A stretch of DNA of 35,627 bases. Source: Nitrospira sp. Its GTDB lineage: Bacteria > Nitrospirota > Nitrospiria > Nitrospirales > Nitrospiraceae. Below are positions 1 through 8,287 of the stretch, piece by piece (the stretch's first letter is position 1; the number at the start of each line of letters is the position of its first letter). A model generated the notes under the pieces. That model saw nothing but the letters and a program-made list of their open reading frames with translations. It ran no database searches and had not been told where the DNA came from. A program made the translations under genes and the position numbers. Location: assembly GCA_029881435.1 (NCBI GenBank), contig JAOUMR010000025.1:1-35627 (forward strand), in the 5' to 3' direction.

Positions 1-168
1 GTTCGGGCTTGTGGACTGTGGAATGCGACGACCTGGCTCGGCTACGGTCTTATCAGACCGGAGGCGTATCGATCTGCCACATTCCGAGAATCTCATGTAC
101 CACAATTCCAAGATACAAGGCGTAGACTCGCTGGGCTAATTCCGAGCCGTACGCGATCCGCGTTTTAC

Positions 169-196
169 TTGTCGGTGTGCCAAAAACCCGTATAGT
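169..196 (+). promoter_or_regulatory. Probable sigma-70 promoter of pilT
   Basis: A TTGTCG -35 box (169-174) and a TATAGT -10 box (191-196) are separated by 16 bases, just before the pilT leader. A strong AAGGAGG ribosome binding site at 212-218 lies ten bases before the ATG. The 168 bases to the left hold no recognisable gene. Confidence 0.55.
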
Positions 197-228
197 GAAA
201 GGGGTCGTAATAAGGAGGCTACTGAACA

Positions 229-1308
229 ATGCCGAAGATTGATGAACTCTTTCGCATGATGATCGAACAGGGGGCGTCGGACTTGCATTTGATTGCAGGA
301 CAAGTCCCGACTTTCCGCATCAACGGTGAATTGGAACGCCTCCCAGGGACGGCGGTGCTCGACAACCAAGTACTCCACGACATGCTCTACGAGATCACAC
401 CAAGCTCGAAGAAAGAGGTGTTCGAAGCGACCGGCGATATGGACTTTGGATATGAAATTCCGGGATTAGCCCGTTTCCGTTCCAACTTCTTCAACCACAA
501 GCACGGGATGGGGGCTGTCTTTCGGAAAATTCCCACCACGGTCCTCTCTGCTGAAGAATTGGGATTACCGCCAGTCCTGACACGCGCGGCGATGTTGCGG
601 AAAGGACTGGTCCTGGTCACAGGCCCCACCGGCAGCGGAAAGTCGACGACGTTGGCGGCAATGGTCGACTATGCGAACCGTAACCGGAAGGATCACATCC
701 TAACCATCGAGGATCCGATCGAATTCGTCCACCAGAGCAAGAGCTGCATCGTCAATCACCGAGAGATCGGCTTACATACCGTCACGTTTGGCTCTGCTCT
801 GCGTGGAGCCCTCCGGGAGGACCCGGATATTATCCTGGTTGGCGAGATGCGAGACCTCGAGACCATCGCGCTGGCGGTAGAAGCGGCGGCGACCGGACAT
901 CTGGTGTTTGGCACGCTGCACACGGAAAATGCCGCCAAGACGGTCGACCGTATCATTGAAGTCTTTCCGTCCTCGGAGCAGCCGCAGATTCGCAACACCT
1001 TGTCCACGGCACTGCGCGTCGTGGTGGCCCAAAACCTCTTCAAGCGCATCGATCAGAAGGGACGGTGTGCGGCACTGGAAATAATGGTCTGTACGCCGGC
1101 CATCAGCAATCTAATCCGTGACGCCAAAACCTTTCAGATCGCTTCAGCCATGCAGACCGGGAAGAACGTCGGTATGCAGACTTTAGATGACGCCATTCAG
1201 GATCTCCTCACCAAGAAATGGATCTCGCCGGAGGAAGCGTACGAGAAAGCCATCGACAAGAACCGATTCGCCAAGCTCCTCAAAACCCCGCCGGATGTGC
1301 TGCAGTAG
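229..1308 (+). CDS. pilT: Type IV pilus retraction ATPase, PilT family
   Basis: Hexameric cytoplasmic ATPase of the secretion-ATPase superfamily that powers pilus retraction and twitching motility. The 359 residues are full length for PilT. Seen directly: the N-terminal segment ending in ASDLHL, Walker A GPTGSGKST (about 132-140), Walker B with DIILVGEMRD (about 200-209), the His box GTLHT, and the PilT-typical C-terminal AISNLIRD and GMQTLDDAI stretches. The AIRNLIRE-like motif separates it from assembly ATPases such as PilB. The ATG is set by a strong upstream AAGGAGG. No other pilus gene is present, so it looks like a single transcription unit. PilU-type paralogues are similar, but the motif spelling fits PilT better. 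Confidence 0.93.
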   Translation: MPKIDELFRMMIEQGASDLHLIAGQVPTFRINGELERLPGTAVLDNQVLHDMLYEITPSSKKEVFEATGDMDFGYEIPGLARFRSNFFNHKHGMGAVFRKIPTTVLSAEELGLPPVLTRAAMLRKGLVLVTGPTGSGKSTTLAAMVDYANRNRKDHILTIEDPIEFVHQSKSCIVNHREIGLHTVTFGSALRGALREDPDIILVGEMRDLETIALAVEAAATGHLVFGTLHTENAAKTVDRIIEVFPSSEQPQIRNTLSTALRVVVAQNLFKRIDQKGRCAALEIMVCTPAISNLIRDAKTFQIASAMQTGKNVGMQTLDDAIQDLLTKKWISPEEAYEKAIDKNRFAKLLKTPPDVLQ

Positions 1309-1482
1309 CGACGAACAGGGATGTTGGCAAGACAGTCCGAAGCGATCGACTCACAGCAATCTTGCCATACACTGTAGCTTGCCAAAGTGTATACACAATA
1401 CAAGATCCCACCTGTTCTCGTTCAAATCGGTATCACGATCGAGGGGCCGACCACTGGCCGGCTCCTAATCACCGTTGTGAAT

Positions 1483-2586
1483 TCACGATGCCGCGTGGAA
1501 TTCTAAAGCTTCGTCGAGTTTTTCAGCGAGGAACAGGATGTCTTGAACTTCGGTCGATAAAGACCAGGACACTCGGAGCATTTGTGGTAACTCAGGATAC
1601 CTCAAGGGCTTGATCGCGATATCGTATTTTGCATTGAGGTATTCTGCCATGCGAGTGGCATCGAATCCTGCCCGAGCCACCCGAAACGACAAGATTCCCG
1701 GTGCATGAGGCCCATCCCACTCGACGATTTCCACGTCACCCATCCGACTCAAACATCCCCTGAACAATGTTCGGAAACAGGCAAGATTGCCCATCGCCGG
1801 TAATTCTTGGAGCTTCATTTCACAAGCACGGGAGAGTCCCGCGATCAAACCGATGTTCTGCGTGCCAAGTTCGAAACATTCTTGTGCGCTTCCTGTCTCC
1901 GAAAGACCGGATTCACGACTCGCAAGTCTTTCTTCGTATCGTTTTGTGATCAGGAGCGCACCGGTCCCCATGGGACCCGCACACCACTTGTGACCTGAGA
2001 AAAAATAGAAATCGACGTGGAGAGCACTCAGATCCACGGGAATATGGCCGACCGCCTGCGCACCATCTATCGTTAGGATAACGTTCCGTCTTCCGGCTAT
2101 CTCCCCTACCTGCTGTACAGGAAGGATTCTCCCGTCGGTGTGCGCCACATGGCTCACGGTAATCAACTTGATCTTTCTTTTCTTACAGACATCGTCGAGT
2201 TGAGTAAGAAATATTTCTTCAGAACTCGCGGGAATGACTACCAGCTCTATACCTCGCTGCTTCAGGTTGTCCAGCGTCTGCCACGTTGACAGATGCTCCT
2301 GATCTGACGTGACCACCACATCCCCACGATGGAAGTCGAGCGCAGACACCACGAAGCGGTAGGCGGTTGTGGAATTGGGGACAAAGGCGAGCGTATCGCC
2401 TGCCTCGCCATGCTTCGCGTGAAGGAGCCGCGCAACCTTCTCTCGGGTATTTTCCAGTTGTTTGCGGTACCAGGCGATGCCAAGCTCAGAGAAGAGTTTG
2501 GTGCCGAAGACGTCGGAGACAGCCTGCATCTCTTCGACGGCCTCGGCGCGTGCAGGACTGAACCCGGCATAATTAAAATAGCGCAT
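1483..2586 (-). CDS. Class V aminotransferase-fold PLP enzyme, possible EgtE-like C-S lyase
   Basis: PLP-dependent enzyme of the NifS/SufS/isopenicillin-epimerase fold, 367 residues. The PLP lysine is in SGHKW (about K200), with the TIDGAQ aspartate motif near 174 and the SHVAHTDG loop near 145-152. The start at 2586 is preferred over the ATG at 2610 because AAGGAGT sits about nine bases upstream of it. It diverges from the DUF427-egtB-egtD set, only about 85 bases away. In ergothioneine pathways an enzyme of this fold (EgtE) cleaves the hercynyl-cysteine sulfoxide to ergothioneine. That role here is inferred from position, since the fold also includes cysteine desulfurases and selenocysteine lyases. 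Confidence 0.8.
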   Translation of the reverse strand: MRYFNYAGFSPARAEAVEEMQAVSDVFGTKLFSELGIAWYRKQLENTREKVARLLHAKHGEAGDTLAFVPNSTTAYRFVVSALDFHRGDVVVTSDQEHLSTWQTLDNLKQRGIELVVIPASSEEIFLTQLDDVCKKRKIKLITVSHVAHTDGRILPVQQVGEIAGRRNVILTIDGAQAVGHIPVDLSALHVDFYFFSGHKWCAGPMGTGALLITKRYEERLASRESGLSETGSAQECFELGTQNIGLIAGLSRACEMKLQELPAMGNLACFRTLFRGCLSRMGDVEIVEWDGPHAPGILSFRVARAGFDATRMAEYLNAKYDIAIKPLRYPELPQMLRVSWSLSTEVQDILFLAEKLDEALEFHAAS

Positions 2587-2669
2587 GGATGGTGGACTCC
2601 TTCGCAACATTCTGCCATCTGCCAGGCCGGGAATGAAGCGGAAATCGTTCGTACAGGAGGGAGGATTTT

Positions 2670-2957
2670 ATGCCCCAAGCAATCTGGAATGGAAGGACGT
2701 TAGCCGAAAGCAACGAGGGCCAGGTGGTCGAAGGGAATTACTATTTCCCACCCCAGTCAATCAAACGAGAGCACTTCCAACCAAGCACAACGCATACGAC
2801 CTGTCCCTGGAAAGGGGAGGCAAGTTATTACGATATTGTCGTGGATGGGAAAATCAACAAGGACGCCGCTTGGTACTATCCATCACCAAAAGAGGCAGCC
2901 AAACACATTACAGGCTATGTGGCCTTTTGGAAGGGGGTACAAGTCGATGATCGCTAA
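2670..2957 (+). CDS. DUF427 family protein
   Basis: A 95-residue cytoplasmic protein with the DUF427 pattern: WNG near the N-terminus, then YYFP, CPWKG, AAWYYP and a final YVAFWKGV stretch. Members are small beta-rich single-domain proteins without an agreed biochemical role. A GGAGGGAGG ribosome binding site lies just before the ATG. Its 3' end overlaps the preferred egtB start by 11 bases, so the two are almost certainly translationally coupled. The coupling to egtB suggests a link to the thiol-histidine pathway, but nothing in the sequence shows what it does. Confidence 0.82.
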   Translation: MPQAIWNGRTLAESNEGQVVEGNYYFPPQSIKREHFQPSTTHTTCPWKGEASYYDIVVDGKINKDAAWYYPSPKEAAKHITGYVAFWKGVQVDDR

Positions 2958-4185
2958 AACGCCTACGACCACTCATTTCGCTGAGGCACTCGCTCGCGCT
3001 CGCGCCACCACTGACGCCCTATTTGACCTGGTTCGACCTGAAGCCTTCCATACCCGACCGGTCCCCGAACGGCACCGGACAATTTTCTATTTCGGCCATC
3101 TCGAAGCGTTTGACTGGAATCTCCTGAGCCAGGCTTTGGAAGTGCCATCGTTCCATCAGGGATTCGACCGCCTGTTTGCGTTCGGGATTGATCCGGAGCC
3201 TGGGCAGCTCCCACAGGACCGGCACTCGGATTGGCCAGAAAAAGCAGAGGTGCAACGCTATAATCAACACGTTCGGCAGGCCCTGGATGATCTCTCGAAT
3301 CAGGTACCGAAGCAGGTGCTCTCTATTGCGCTCGAGCACCGGTTGATGCATGCCGAGACCTTTGCCTATCTGCTTCATCACCTGTCAACCACACACAAGG
3401 ATATTCCGCCGGTCGCGCCGCTTCCATCCAGCCCGATTCCCGTTCCCACGGCCATTGAAATTCCAGGTGGGACCGTCACGTTGGGTCAACGACGCACGCA
3501 CCTCGACGGCCCATATCATTTTGGATGGGACAACGAATTTGATGGCCATGAAGTCTCTGTCGCTACGTTTGCCATAAGCAAGTACAAGGTCACGAATGGA
3601 GAGTATCTCGAATTCGTTCGCGCCGGTGCAAAGCCGCCGCACTTCTGGACATGGTGTGAAGGCCAGTGGTGGTGGCGAGCCATGTCGGAAGAAGTGCCGT
3701 TACCGATGGATTGGCCGGTCTACGTCACCCATCAGGAAGCGAGCGCCTTTGCAGCTTGGATTGGGAAAAGACTGCCCACCGAAGCAGAATTTCATCGGGC
3801 AGCATATGGGACACCGGACGGCGAAGAAGAACGAGCCTATCCCTGGGGCAATGACGTGCCGGATACCCGACGGGGAAATTTCAACGGAACCCGATGGGAT
3901 CCTATTCCCGTGACCGCGACCCCGCTCGGAGACAGCGCATTCGGAATTTCTCAACTGGTCGGCAACGGATGGGAGTGGACGTCGACGGTCTTCCAGCCTT
4001 TTCCCGGATTCCAACCCTTCCCCTTCTATCCAGGATACTCAGCGCGCTTCTTCGATGGCGACCATTATGTGCTCAAAGGAGCGTCCTCGCGGACGGACAT
4101 CGGTTTGCTGCGCCGATCATTTCGAAACTGGTTCCGGCCCAACTATCCGTATGTGTATGCCGGATTTCGCTGCGTGGAGGACTAA
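2947..4185 (+). CDS. egtB: EgtB-family sulfoxide synthase (DinB_2 plus FGE-sulfatase domains)
   Basis: Non-haem iron enzyme that, in characterised relatives, couples trimethylhistidine (hercynine) to a thiol using oxygen and yields a sulfoxide. The 412 residues have an N-terminal DinB_2 four-helix part with the three expected iron ligands (His51 in FGHLE; His131 and His135 in HRLMH), then an FGE-sulfatase domain from about 165 to the end with KVTNGEYLEF, RLPTEAEFHRA, WEWTS and AGFRC motifs. The start at 2947 is chosen because GGAAGGGGG precedes it and it overlaps the DUF427 stop. The usual RG-x-LSRP stretch of gamma-glutamylcysteine-using EgtB is replaced by PQDRHSDWPEKAEV, so the sulfur donor may differ. 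The egtD start follows one base after its stop. Confidence 0.85.
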   Translation: MIAKTPTTTHFAEALARARATTDALFDLVRPEAFHTRPVPERHRTIFYFGHLEAFDWNLLSQALEVPSFHQGFDRLFAFGIDPEPGQLPQDRHSDWPEKAEVQRYNQHVRQALDDLSNQVPKQVLSIALEHRLMHAETFAYLLHHLSTTHKDIPPVAPLPSSPIPVPTAIEIPGGTVTLGQRRTHLDGPYHFGWDNEFDGHEVSVATFAISKYKVTNGEYLEFVRAGAKPPHFWTWCEGQWWWRAMSEEVPLPMDWPVYVTHQEASAFAAWIGKRLPTEAEFHRAAYGTPDGEEERAYPWGNDVPDTRRGNFNGTRWDPIPVTATPLGDSAFGISQLVGNGWEWTSTVFQPFPGFQPFPFYPGYSARFFDGDHYVLKGASSRTDIGLLRRSFRNWFRPNYPYVYAGFRCVED

Positions 4186-4186
4186 C

Positions 4187-5158
4187 ATGATGTCCTCATA
4201 CACTGGACAAACCGACGCCTTCAGGGAATTCGCCGTCGCAGTGTGCGAGGGCCTCAGGAAGGTGAACCAACGCGAACTACCTTCGTCATACCTGTACGAC
4301 GAGCTGGGAACGGCGCTGTTTGAAGCGATCACTGTGCTACCCGAATATGGGCTGACCCGTGCCGAGGAACGCCTCCTCCGCCGCCATGCCGGAGACATGC
4401 TCGAACATCTTCCTCCTCCCGTGGCAGTGGTCGAACTGGGGAGCGGCAGCGGTCGAAAGACCCGCTGGATATTGGAAGCCCTCGCCGCTCGAGAGCCGGT
4501 GGCCTATTTCCCCATTGACATATCCGCTGCGGCCCTTACCAAATGCCACCAAGAATTGGGACACATCGGCGCACTCAGCATCGTCGGGCTTGAGACATCG
4601 TATCTGGAAGGGCTTCAGGAAGCAGCGACTCGCCGTCGCCCACATCAGGCACTCCTGGTATTGTTTCTGGGAAGCACCATCGGCAATTTTGATCCACCGG
4701 CAGCGGAGAAGTTTCTGCAGCACATCCGTCGGCATCTACGGCCCGGCGACGCCCTTCTTCTGGGAGTGGACGTGAAGAAGGCAGTCCATGACATGCTATT
4801 GGCCTATGATGACCCGACCGGAGTGACCGCCGCCTTCAATCTCAATCTGCTTGCCAGGATCAATCGGGAACTCGGAGGAGATTTTGTGCTACGGCACTTC
4901 GAACACCACATCCGGTATCAGGAAATAGGCTGTCGCATCGAAATGCACCTCCGCTCGACACGGAGGCAAACCGTGTCGATTCGGACCGCGGATTTCACGT
5001 GTACCTTCAGAGAAGGGGAAACGATCTGGACGGAAGCTTGCCACAAGTTCCGCGTCGAGGATATTCCTGGCATTGCTCGACGCGCGGGATTCCTGTGTGA
5101 AGCACAATGGGTCGATACCGAATGGGTGTTTGCCGAGAACCTTCTGATCGCCGATTAG
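4187..5158 (+). CDS. egtD: L-histidine N-alpha-methyltransferase EgtD
   Basis: SAM-dependent enzyme that trimethylates the alpha-amino group of histidine to hercynine, the first committed step of ergothioneine synthesis. The 323 residues match the usual length (about 320). Motifs seen: YDELGTALFE (37-46), LPEYGLTRAE (51-60), the SAM loop ELGSGSGRKT (83-92), FPIDIS and GSTIGNFDP. The usual EYY of the family reads EYG here. The start is a double ATG at 4187/4190 with a GGAGG-like site inside the end of egtB, one base after its stop, so the genes are coupled. Its 3' end overlaps the convergent osmoprotectant binding-protein gene by four bases. Confidence 0.9.
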   Translation: MMSSYTGQTDAFREFAVAVCEGLRKVNQRELPSSYLYDELGTALFEAITVLPEYGLTRAEERLLRRHAGDMLEHLPPPVAVVELGSGSGRKTRWILEALAAREPVAYFPIDISAAALTKCHQELGHIGALSIVGLETSYLEGLQEAATRRRPHQALLVLFLGSTIGNFDPPAAEKFLQHIRRHLRPGDALLLGVDVKKAVHDMLLAYDDPTGVTAAFNLNLLARINRELGGDFVLRHFEHHIRYQEIGCRIEMHLRSTRRQTVSIRTADFTCTFREGETIWTEACHKFRVEDIPGIARRAGFLCEAQWVDTEWVFAENLLIAD

Positions 5159-6045
5159 CGATGGAGCCCGGTATCCCGAAGGAACTGCTCAGCGACCTGC
5201 CGGACAGGACGATGTTCCCCGTCCACCTGATAGTTCAACTTGCTCATCGTAAGGTCTGTGAACAGTCCAGCCAGTTCAGTGAGAGCCATCCGCAAGGGCG
5301 GATTGTCCTTCAACATTGCGCTCCGCACGGCCAGGACACAGTCATACGGAGGGAAATAGTGCTGGTCATCCTGGAGTACCAGCACATCCAGAACCGACAA
5401 CTGGCCGTCGGTGGCGTTTCCAACCACCATGCTCACTTGCCGTTGTTCGAGTGCCCTGTACAGCAAGCCGAGGTCCATGGTCGTAGGAGATCCTAGGAGG
5501 GGAAGATTATAGGTTTTCTGTAAGCCAGCCAGTCCATCCGACCGCTGCTGAAATTCGTACCCTACACCGAGGTTCCAACCCGGAGCATACCGCGCTGCCT
5601 CGCTCAAGATGGCAATCTTGTTTTTCCGAGCGTCGTCTCCGCGGATCACCATTGCAAACGTGTTATTGAAGCCTAACGAATCCATCCATTCCACGTTGAA
5701 CCGCGCCTGATATTCGGCTCGGACAAGGGCCAACGCGGCAACCGGATCGTGAGTGGGCGGTAACTTTAAGACGGTCGCCAGCGCTGTCCCCGTGTACTCA
5801 GGATAGAGGTCGATGTCTCCGTTAATGAGCGCTTGATGCGCCAACATGGTCCCACCCAAGTCGAGTTTACGATCCACATGACGGCCGAGCCGATGTTCCA
5901 GATGCTGGGCCACGATCTCGCCGAGGATCACCTGCTCGGTGAAATTCTTCGAGCCGACCGTGATCGGTCGTTCCTTGGTACAGCCGACGATCCCGCTCGC
6001 CCATAACCCAACAATCAAACAGGCGATAATTTGTGTTCGACCCAT
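5155..6045 (-). CDS. Osmoprotectant (glycine betaine/choline-type) ABC transporter substrate-binding lipoprotein
   Basis: Extracytoplasmic binding protein of the OpuCC/OsmF/ProX type. The 296 residues begin with a lipoprotein signal whose lipobox ends at Cys22 (GIVGC), followed by the family opening ITVGSKNFTEQVILGEI, then GDIDLYPEYTGTAL and VVGNATDGQL. The start has GAGGA six bases upstream and lies 31 bases inside the end of the permease gene, so translation is coupled. It is last in a three-gene ATPase-permease-binder set. The substrate could be glycine betaine, choline, carnitine or ectoine, and the sequence does not decide between them. Confidence 0.88.
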   Translation of the reverse strand: MGRTQIIACLIVGLWASGIVGCTKERPITVGSKNFTEQVILGEIVAQHLEHRLGRHVDRKLDLGGTMLAHQALINGDIDLYPEYTGTALATVLKLPPTHDPVAALALVRAEYQARFNVEWMDSLGFNNTFAMVIRGDDARKNKIAILSEAARYAPGWNLGVGYEFQQRSDGLAGLQKTYNLPLLGSPTTMDLGLLYRALEQRQVSMVVGNATDGQLSVLDVLVLQDDQHYFPPYDCVLAVRSAMLKDNPPLRMALTELAGLFTDLTMSKLNYQVDGEHRPVRQVAEQFLRDTGLHR

Positions 6046-6632
6046 CCGAGTCCTCGATCGGCCGCCATCGCTATCATGGCAGCTGGAACCGCGCCGGCCA
6101 GAAGCAGCGTCGTATTGACGGATGCCAGGCCACGAAAGATAAATACACCGAGCCCACCGCCGCCAATGGCCGCAGCGATCGTCGCCGTCCCGATTGTCGT
6201 CACGGTCGCTATCCGCAGGCCAGTCAAAATCGTTCTGGTCGCTAACGGGAGTTCGACCTCCCAGAGAAGTTGCCGACCCGTCATGCCCATGGCGATCGCC
6301 GACTCACGCACAGCCGGGTCCACATTCAGAATGCCCGTGAGGGTATTTCGCAGAATCGGCAAGAGCGCGTACAGCACGAGCGCGACAATCGCCGTGTGCT
6401 TGCCGATCCCGCCAAGAAAGGGAAGCGGAATCAGAAACCCAAAGAGCGCCAGACTCGGCACGGTTTGCATGATATTCGCAAACCCCAACATCCACGGTTG
6501 AAGGAAGGCGCGCCGGGTGAGCACAATGCCCGCCGGAATAGCCAGCGCGGCGGCAATCGCCACAGAGAGGCCCACCAGGAACAGGTGTTCGAGCGTCAAA
6601 TCGAGAATATCATGCGCCAACCCTGAAGACAT
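6015..6632 (-). CDS. Osmoprotectant ABC transporter permease
   Basis: Inner-membrane permease of the OpuCB/YehW type, 205 residues with about five or six hydrophobic segments. The transporter coupling (EAA-like) loop is visible as AMGMTGRQLLWEVELPLA, and the family motif IMQTVPSLALFGFL is present. The ATG at 6632 is preferred over an upstream in-frame start because it forms a one-base stop/start overlap (TGATG) with the ATPase gene. The downstream binding-protein gene starts inside its 3' end. Confidence 0.88.
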   Translation of the reverse strand: MSSGLAHDILDLTLEHLFLVGLSVAIAAALAIPAGIVLTRRAFLQPWMLGFANIMQTVPSLALFGFLIPLPFLGGIGKHTAIVALVLYALLPILRNTLTGILNVDPAVRESAIAMGMTGRQLLWEVELPLATRTILTGLRIATVTTIGTATIAAAIGGGGLGVFIFRGLASVNTTLLLAGAVPAAMIAMAADRGLGWVEHKLSPV

Positions 6633-7381
6633 CAGATCGTCTCCTTCCACTTCTCCTCGAGGCACATATGGAAGGCCCGCACTTCCTGGTCCTGGGCCTC
6701 AAGAAACTCGGCGCGTTTACCCAGAAAGACCAACCGACCATTGTGAAGCACCCCGATGCGGGTGCCGAGTATCAATGCTTCTCGGACATCATGGGTGACG
6801 AGTATAGCCGTCTTGTTGAGCCCATGGCGCAGGTCGAGGAACTGCTGCTGCAGTTCCACACGGGTCACCGGATCAAGCGCACCAAACGGTTCATCCAACA
6901 ACAACAACGGCGGATCCGCCGCGAGCGCACGGGCGACACCCACCCGCTGACGTTGACCACCGGACAGCTCGCGGGGATAGCGCGTGGCGAACTGCGCCGG
7001 AGGAAGCCCGACCTGAGTCAACAAATCCTGCACGCGGGCGTCGATGTCGCTTGGCTGCCAACCCTCCAGACGGGGAACCAGTCCGACATTGGCAGCCACC
7101 GTGAAATGCGGAAAGAGGCCCGCATCCTGGATCACGTACCCAATCCGCCGTCTCAGCCGGATCAGATCCCAGGCGGTCGTGGGGATACCCTCTATCGAAA
7201 CATCACCGGCGCTTGGCAGGAGCAGACCATTCACGATCTTCAAGGCGGTGGTTTTGCCCGATCCACTACGACCCAGAAGCACCAGGGTTTCTCCGGTTTC
7301 GACATCGAAACTGAGATCGTAGAGAATATCTTTCTGACCGATACGAGCTGAAACTTGTCGGAAGGAGACAAGGGGACTCAT
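6632..7381 (-). CDS. Osmoprotectant ABC transporter ATP-binding protein
   Basis: Cytoplasmic ATPase subunit of the OpuCA/ProV type, about 249 residues. Walker A is GRSGSGKTT (37-45), then the Q-loop VIQDAGLFPH, the signature LSGGQRQR (139-146), Walker B LLLLDEPFGALD and the switch His in VTHD (about 197). It lacks the C-terminal CBS pair of longer ProV/OpuCA proteins, so any osmotic sensing must lie elsewhere. The start is uncertain: ATG at 7381 gives the usual family N-terminus, while an in-frame TTG at 7420 with an AGGA upstream would add 13 residues. It is first of three overlapping importer genes. Confidence 0.87.
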   Translation of the reverse strand: MSPLVSFRQVSARIGQKDILYDLSFDVETGETLVLLGRSGSGKTTALKIVNGLLLPSAGDVSIEGIPTTAWDLIRLRRRIGYVIQDAGLFPHFTVAANVGLVPRLEGWQPSDIDARVQDLLTQVGLPPAQFATRYPRELSGGQRQRVGVARALAADPPLLLLDEPFGALDPVTRVELQQQFLDLRHGLNKTAILVTHDVREALILGTRIGVLHNGRLVFLGKRAEFLEAQDQEVRAFHMCLEEKWKETI

Positions 7382-7487
7382 AAGCTCGATGCCACGCTCC
7401 CGCTCCAACTTTTCGACCAAGTGTTCCTAGAAGGGCACCATGCGTGCGATAGATCACTGAGTGGCATTGGCGCCCGCAAGAGGTGGG

Positions 7488-7703
7488 TCATGCTGTGCTC
7501 CTGTCGTTCATTCTCAGGTACTCGTGCACAAACCGCACCGCCATCGACCCTACTCCCACCGCAGAGACGACGCGCTTGATCGAGCTGAGCCGCAAGTCGT
7601 TCAGACTGCGTCGAACGTCGCGGTAAACATGCCGCTCAACCGGCGCGTCCAACGGTTGCGCTGCTGGGATCGCTTCCGCGTTATTCATGAAAAGACGTAT
7701 CAT
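7488..7703 (-). CDS. Small hypothetical protein
   Basis: A 71-residue reading frame with no recognised family. It is kept because a GGAG element about ten bases before the ATG at 7703 looks like a ribosome binding site and the composition is protein-like (Arg-rich middle, then a mildly hydrophobic VVSAVGVGSMAVRF stretch). An in-frame Met six codons further in is a second possible start. It lies alone at the left edge of the decayed islet and could equally be a chance open frame. Confidence 0.3.
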   Translation of the reverse strand: MIRLFMNNAEAIPAAQPLDAPVERHVYRDVRRSLNDLRLSSIKRVVSAVGVGSMAVRFVHEYLRMNDRSTA

Positions 7704-7943
7704 GTCCGCTCACTCCAGGGTGATCTTTGGCAAACGCTCGCGCATGTTGCTTTAATCTACCCCCGATTGTTGTACCACATCCCTTGTTAGTCTAGGCACC
7801 TTTGGTCGATCCTCGATTTCTGTGCCAGGGCTAGGGAAGCTTCCCGCAATGATGAGGGGCTCACAGAGCTGATTCACCGCGTGGGCTCTCGCGAATTCTT
7901 CAGGCATGCACTCCTGGAGCGCTTGGTGTAGTTCGAGTTCGTA

Positions 7944-8135
7944 TTGGAGACCGGCCCCGGCGTACACTACTTTGTGACGGACAGGATCACCTGGACCATG
8001 GGCGTGCGATACCACCATATCTCCAATGCCGACCTCGGCGAACGGAATACCGGGATCAACGAGGTGCTGGCCTATGTCGGCGTTACATTCTTCACGCCTC
8101 AATTGTCTTTGACACAGCGGGAGGCGAGGCCATGA
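7944..8135 (+). pseudogene. C-terminal remnant of a PagL-like lipid A 3-O-deacylase / acyloxyacyl hydrolase
   Basis: About 63 residues match the end of outer-membrane PagL-type beta-barrels: a TGPGVHYFVTDR strand, then VRYHHISNADLG with the His-Ile-Ser-Asn active-site segment, N-x-GIN, and a closing YVGVTFF strand. The matching frame extends a few codons further left (FEFV, from about 7931) and is then stopped by an in-frame TAG. No upstream barrel strands, signal peptide or ribosome binding site are seen, so about two thirds of the gene is missing. It marks past loss or rearrangement between 7704 and 7940, a stretch that holds nothing else recognisable. Confidence 0.6.
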
Positions 8136-8221
8136 CGATCAGAACTCGTTGGCTCAAGCTTGGAGGTCTTCTGGTCTTGATTGCGGGCGGTGCTCACTGG
8201 CATGCACCGAATAAGATGTGA
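8132..8221 (+). pseudogene. Truncated signal-peptide-like ORF
   Basis: A 29-codon frame begins at an ATGA overlap with the stop of the PagL remnant. It encodes a start typical of an exported protein (Thr-Arg-Trp-Leu-Lys, then GGLLVLIAGG) and ends abruptly at TGA within GATGTGACCCCTATTTTC. The basic N-terminus plus hydrophobic core suggest the beginning of a secreted protein whose body has been lost. It may also be chance. The following 60 bases up to the DUF2127 gene hold nothing recognisable. Confidence 0.3.
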
Positions 8222-8287
8222 CCCCTATTTTCACCCCGAACTTTGTACCGCATGGACGGTGCGCGCGCGTTCGCGTTAACCAGGTGG

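Noticed and set aside
1387-1396. Palindrome GTGTATACAC after pilT as an operator
   Set aside because: Ten bases is too short to support a site by itself, and it lies between two gene ends, not at a promoter.
2836-2946. A longer egtB starting 37 codons upstream
   Set aside because: The extra part lies inside the DUF427 gene in another frame, resembles no EgtB N-terminus, and the ATG at 2947 has a good ribosome binding site.
4055-4186. A longer egtD starting inside egtB
   Set aside because: The extra 44 residues are egtB sequence read in another frame; the double ATG at 4187 gives the family N-terminus and length.
7752-8102. A 116-residue minus-strand frame opposite the PagL remnant
   Set aside because: It is antisense to clear PagL coding sequence over half its length, and the remainder matches no known family.
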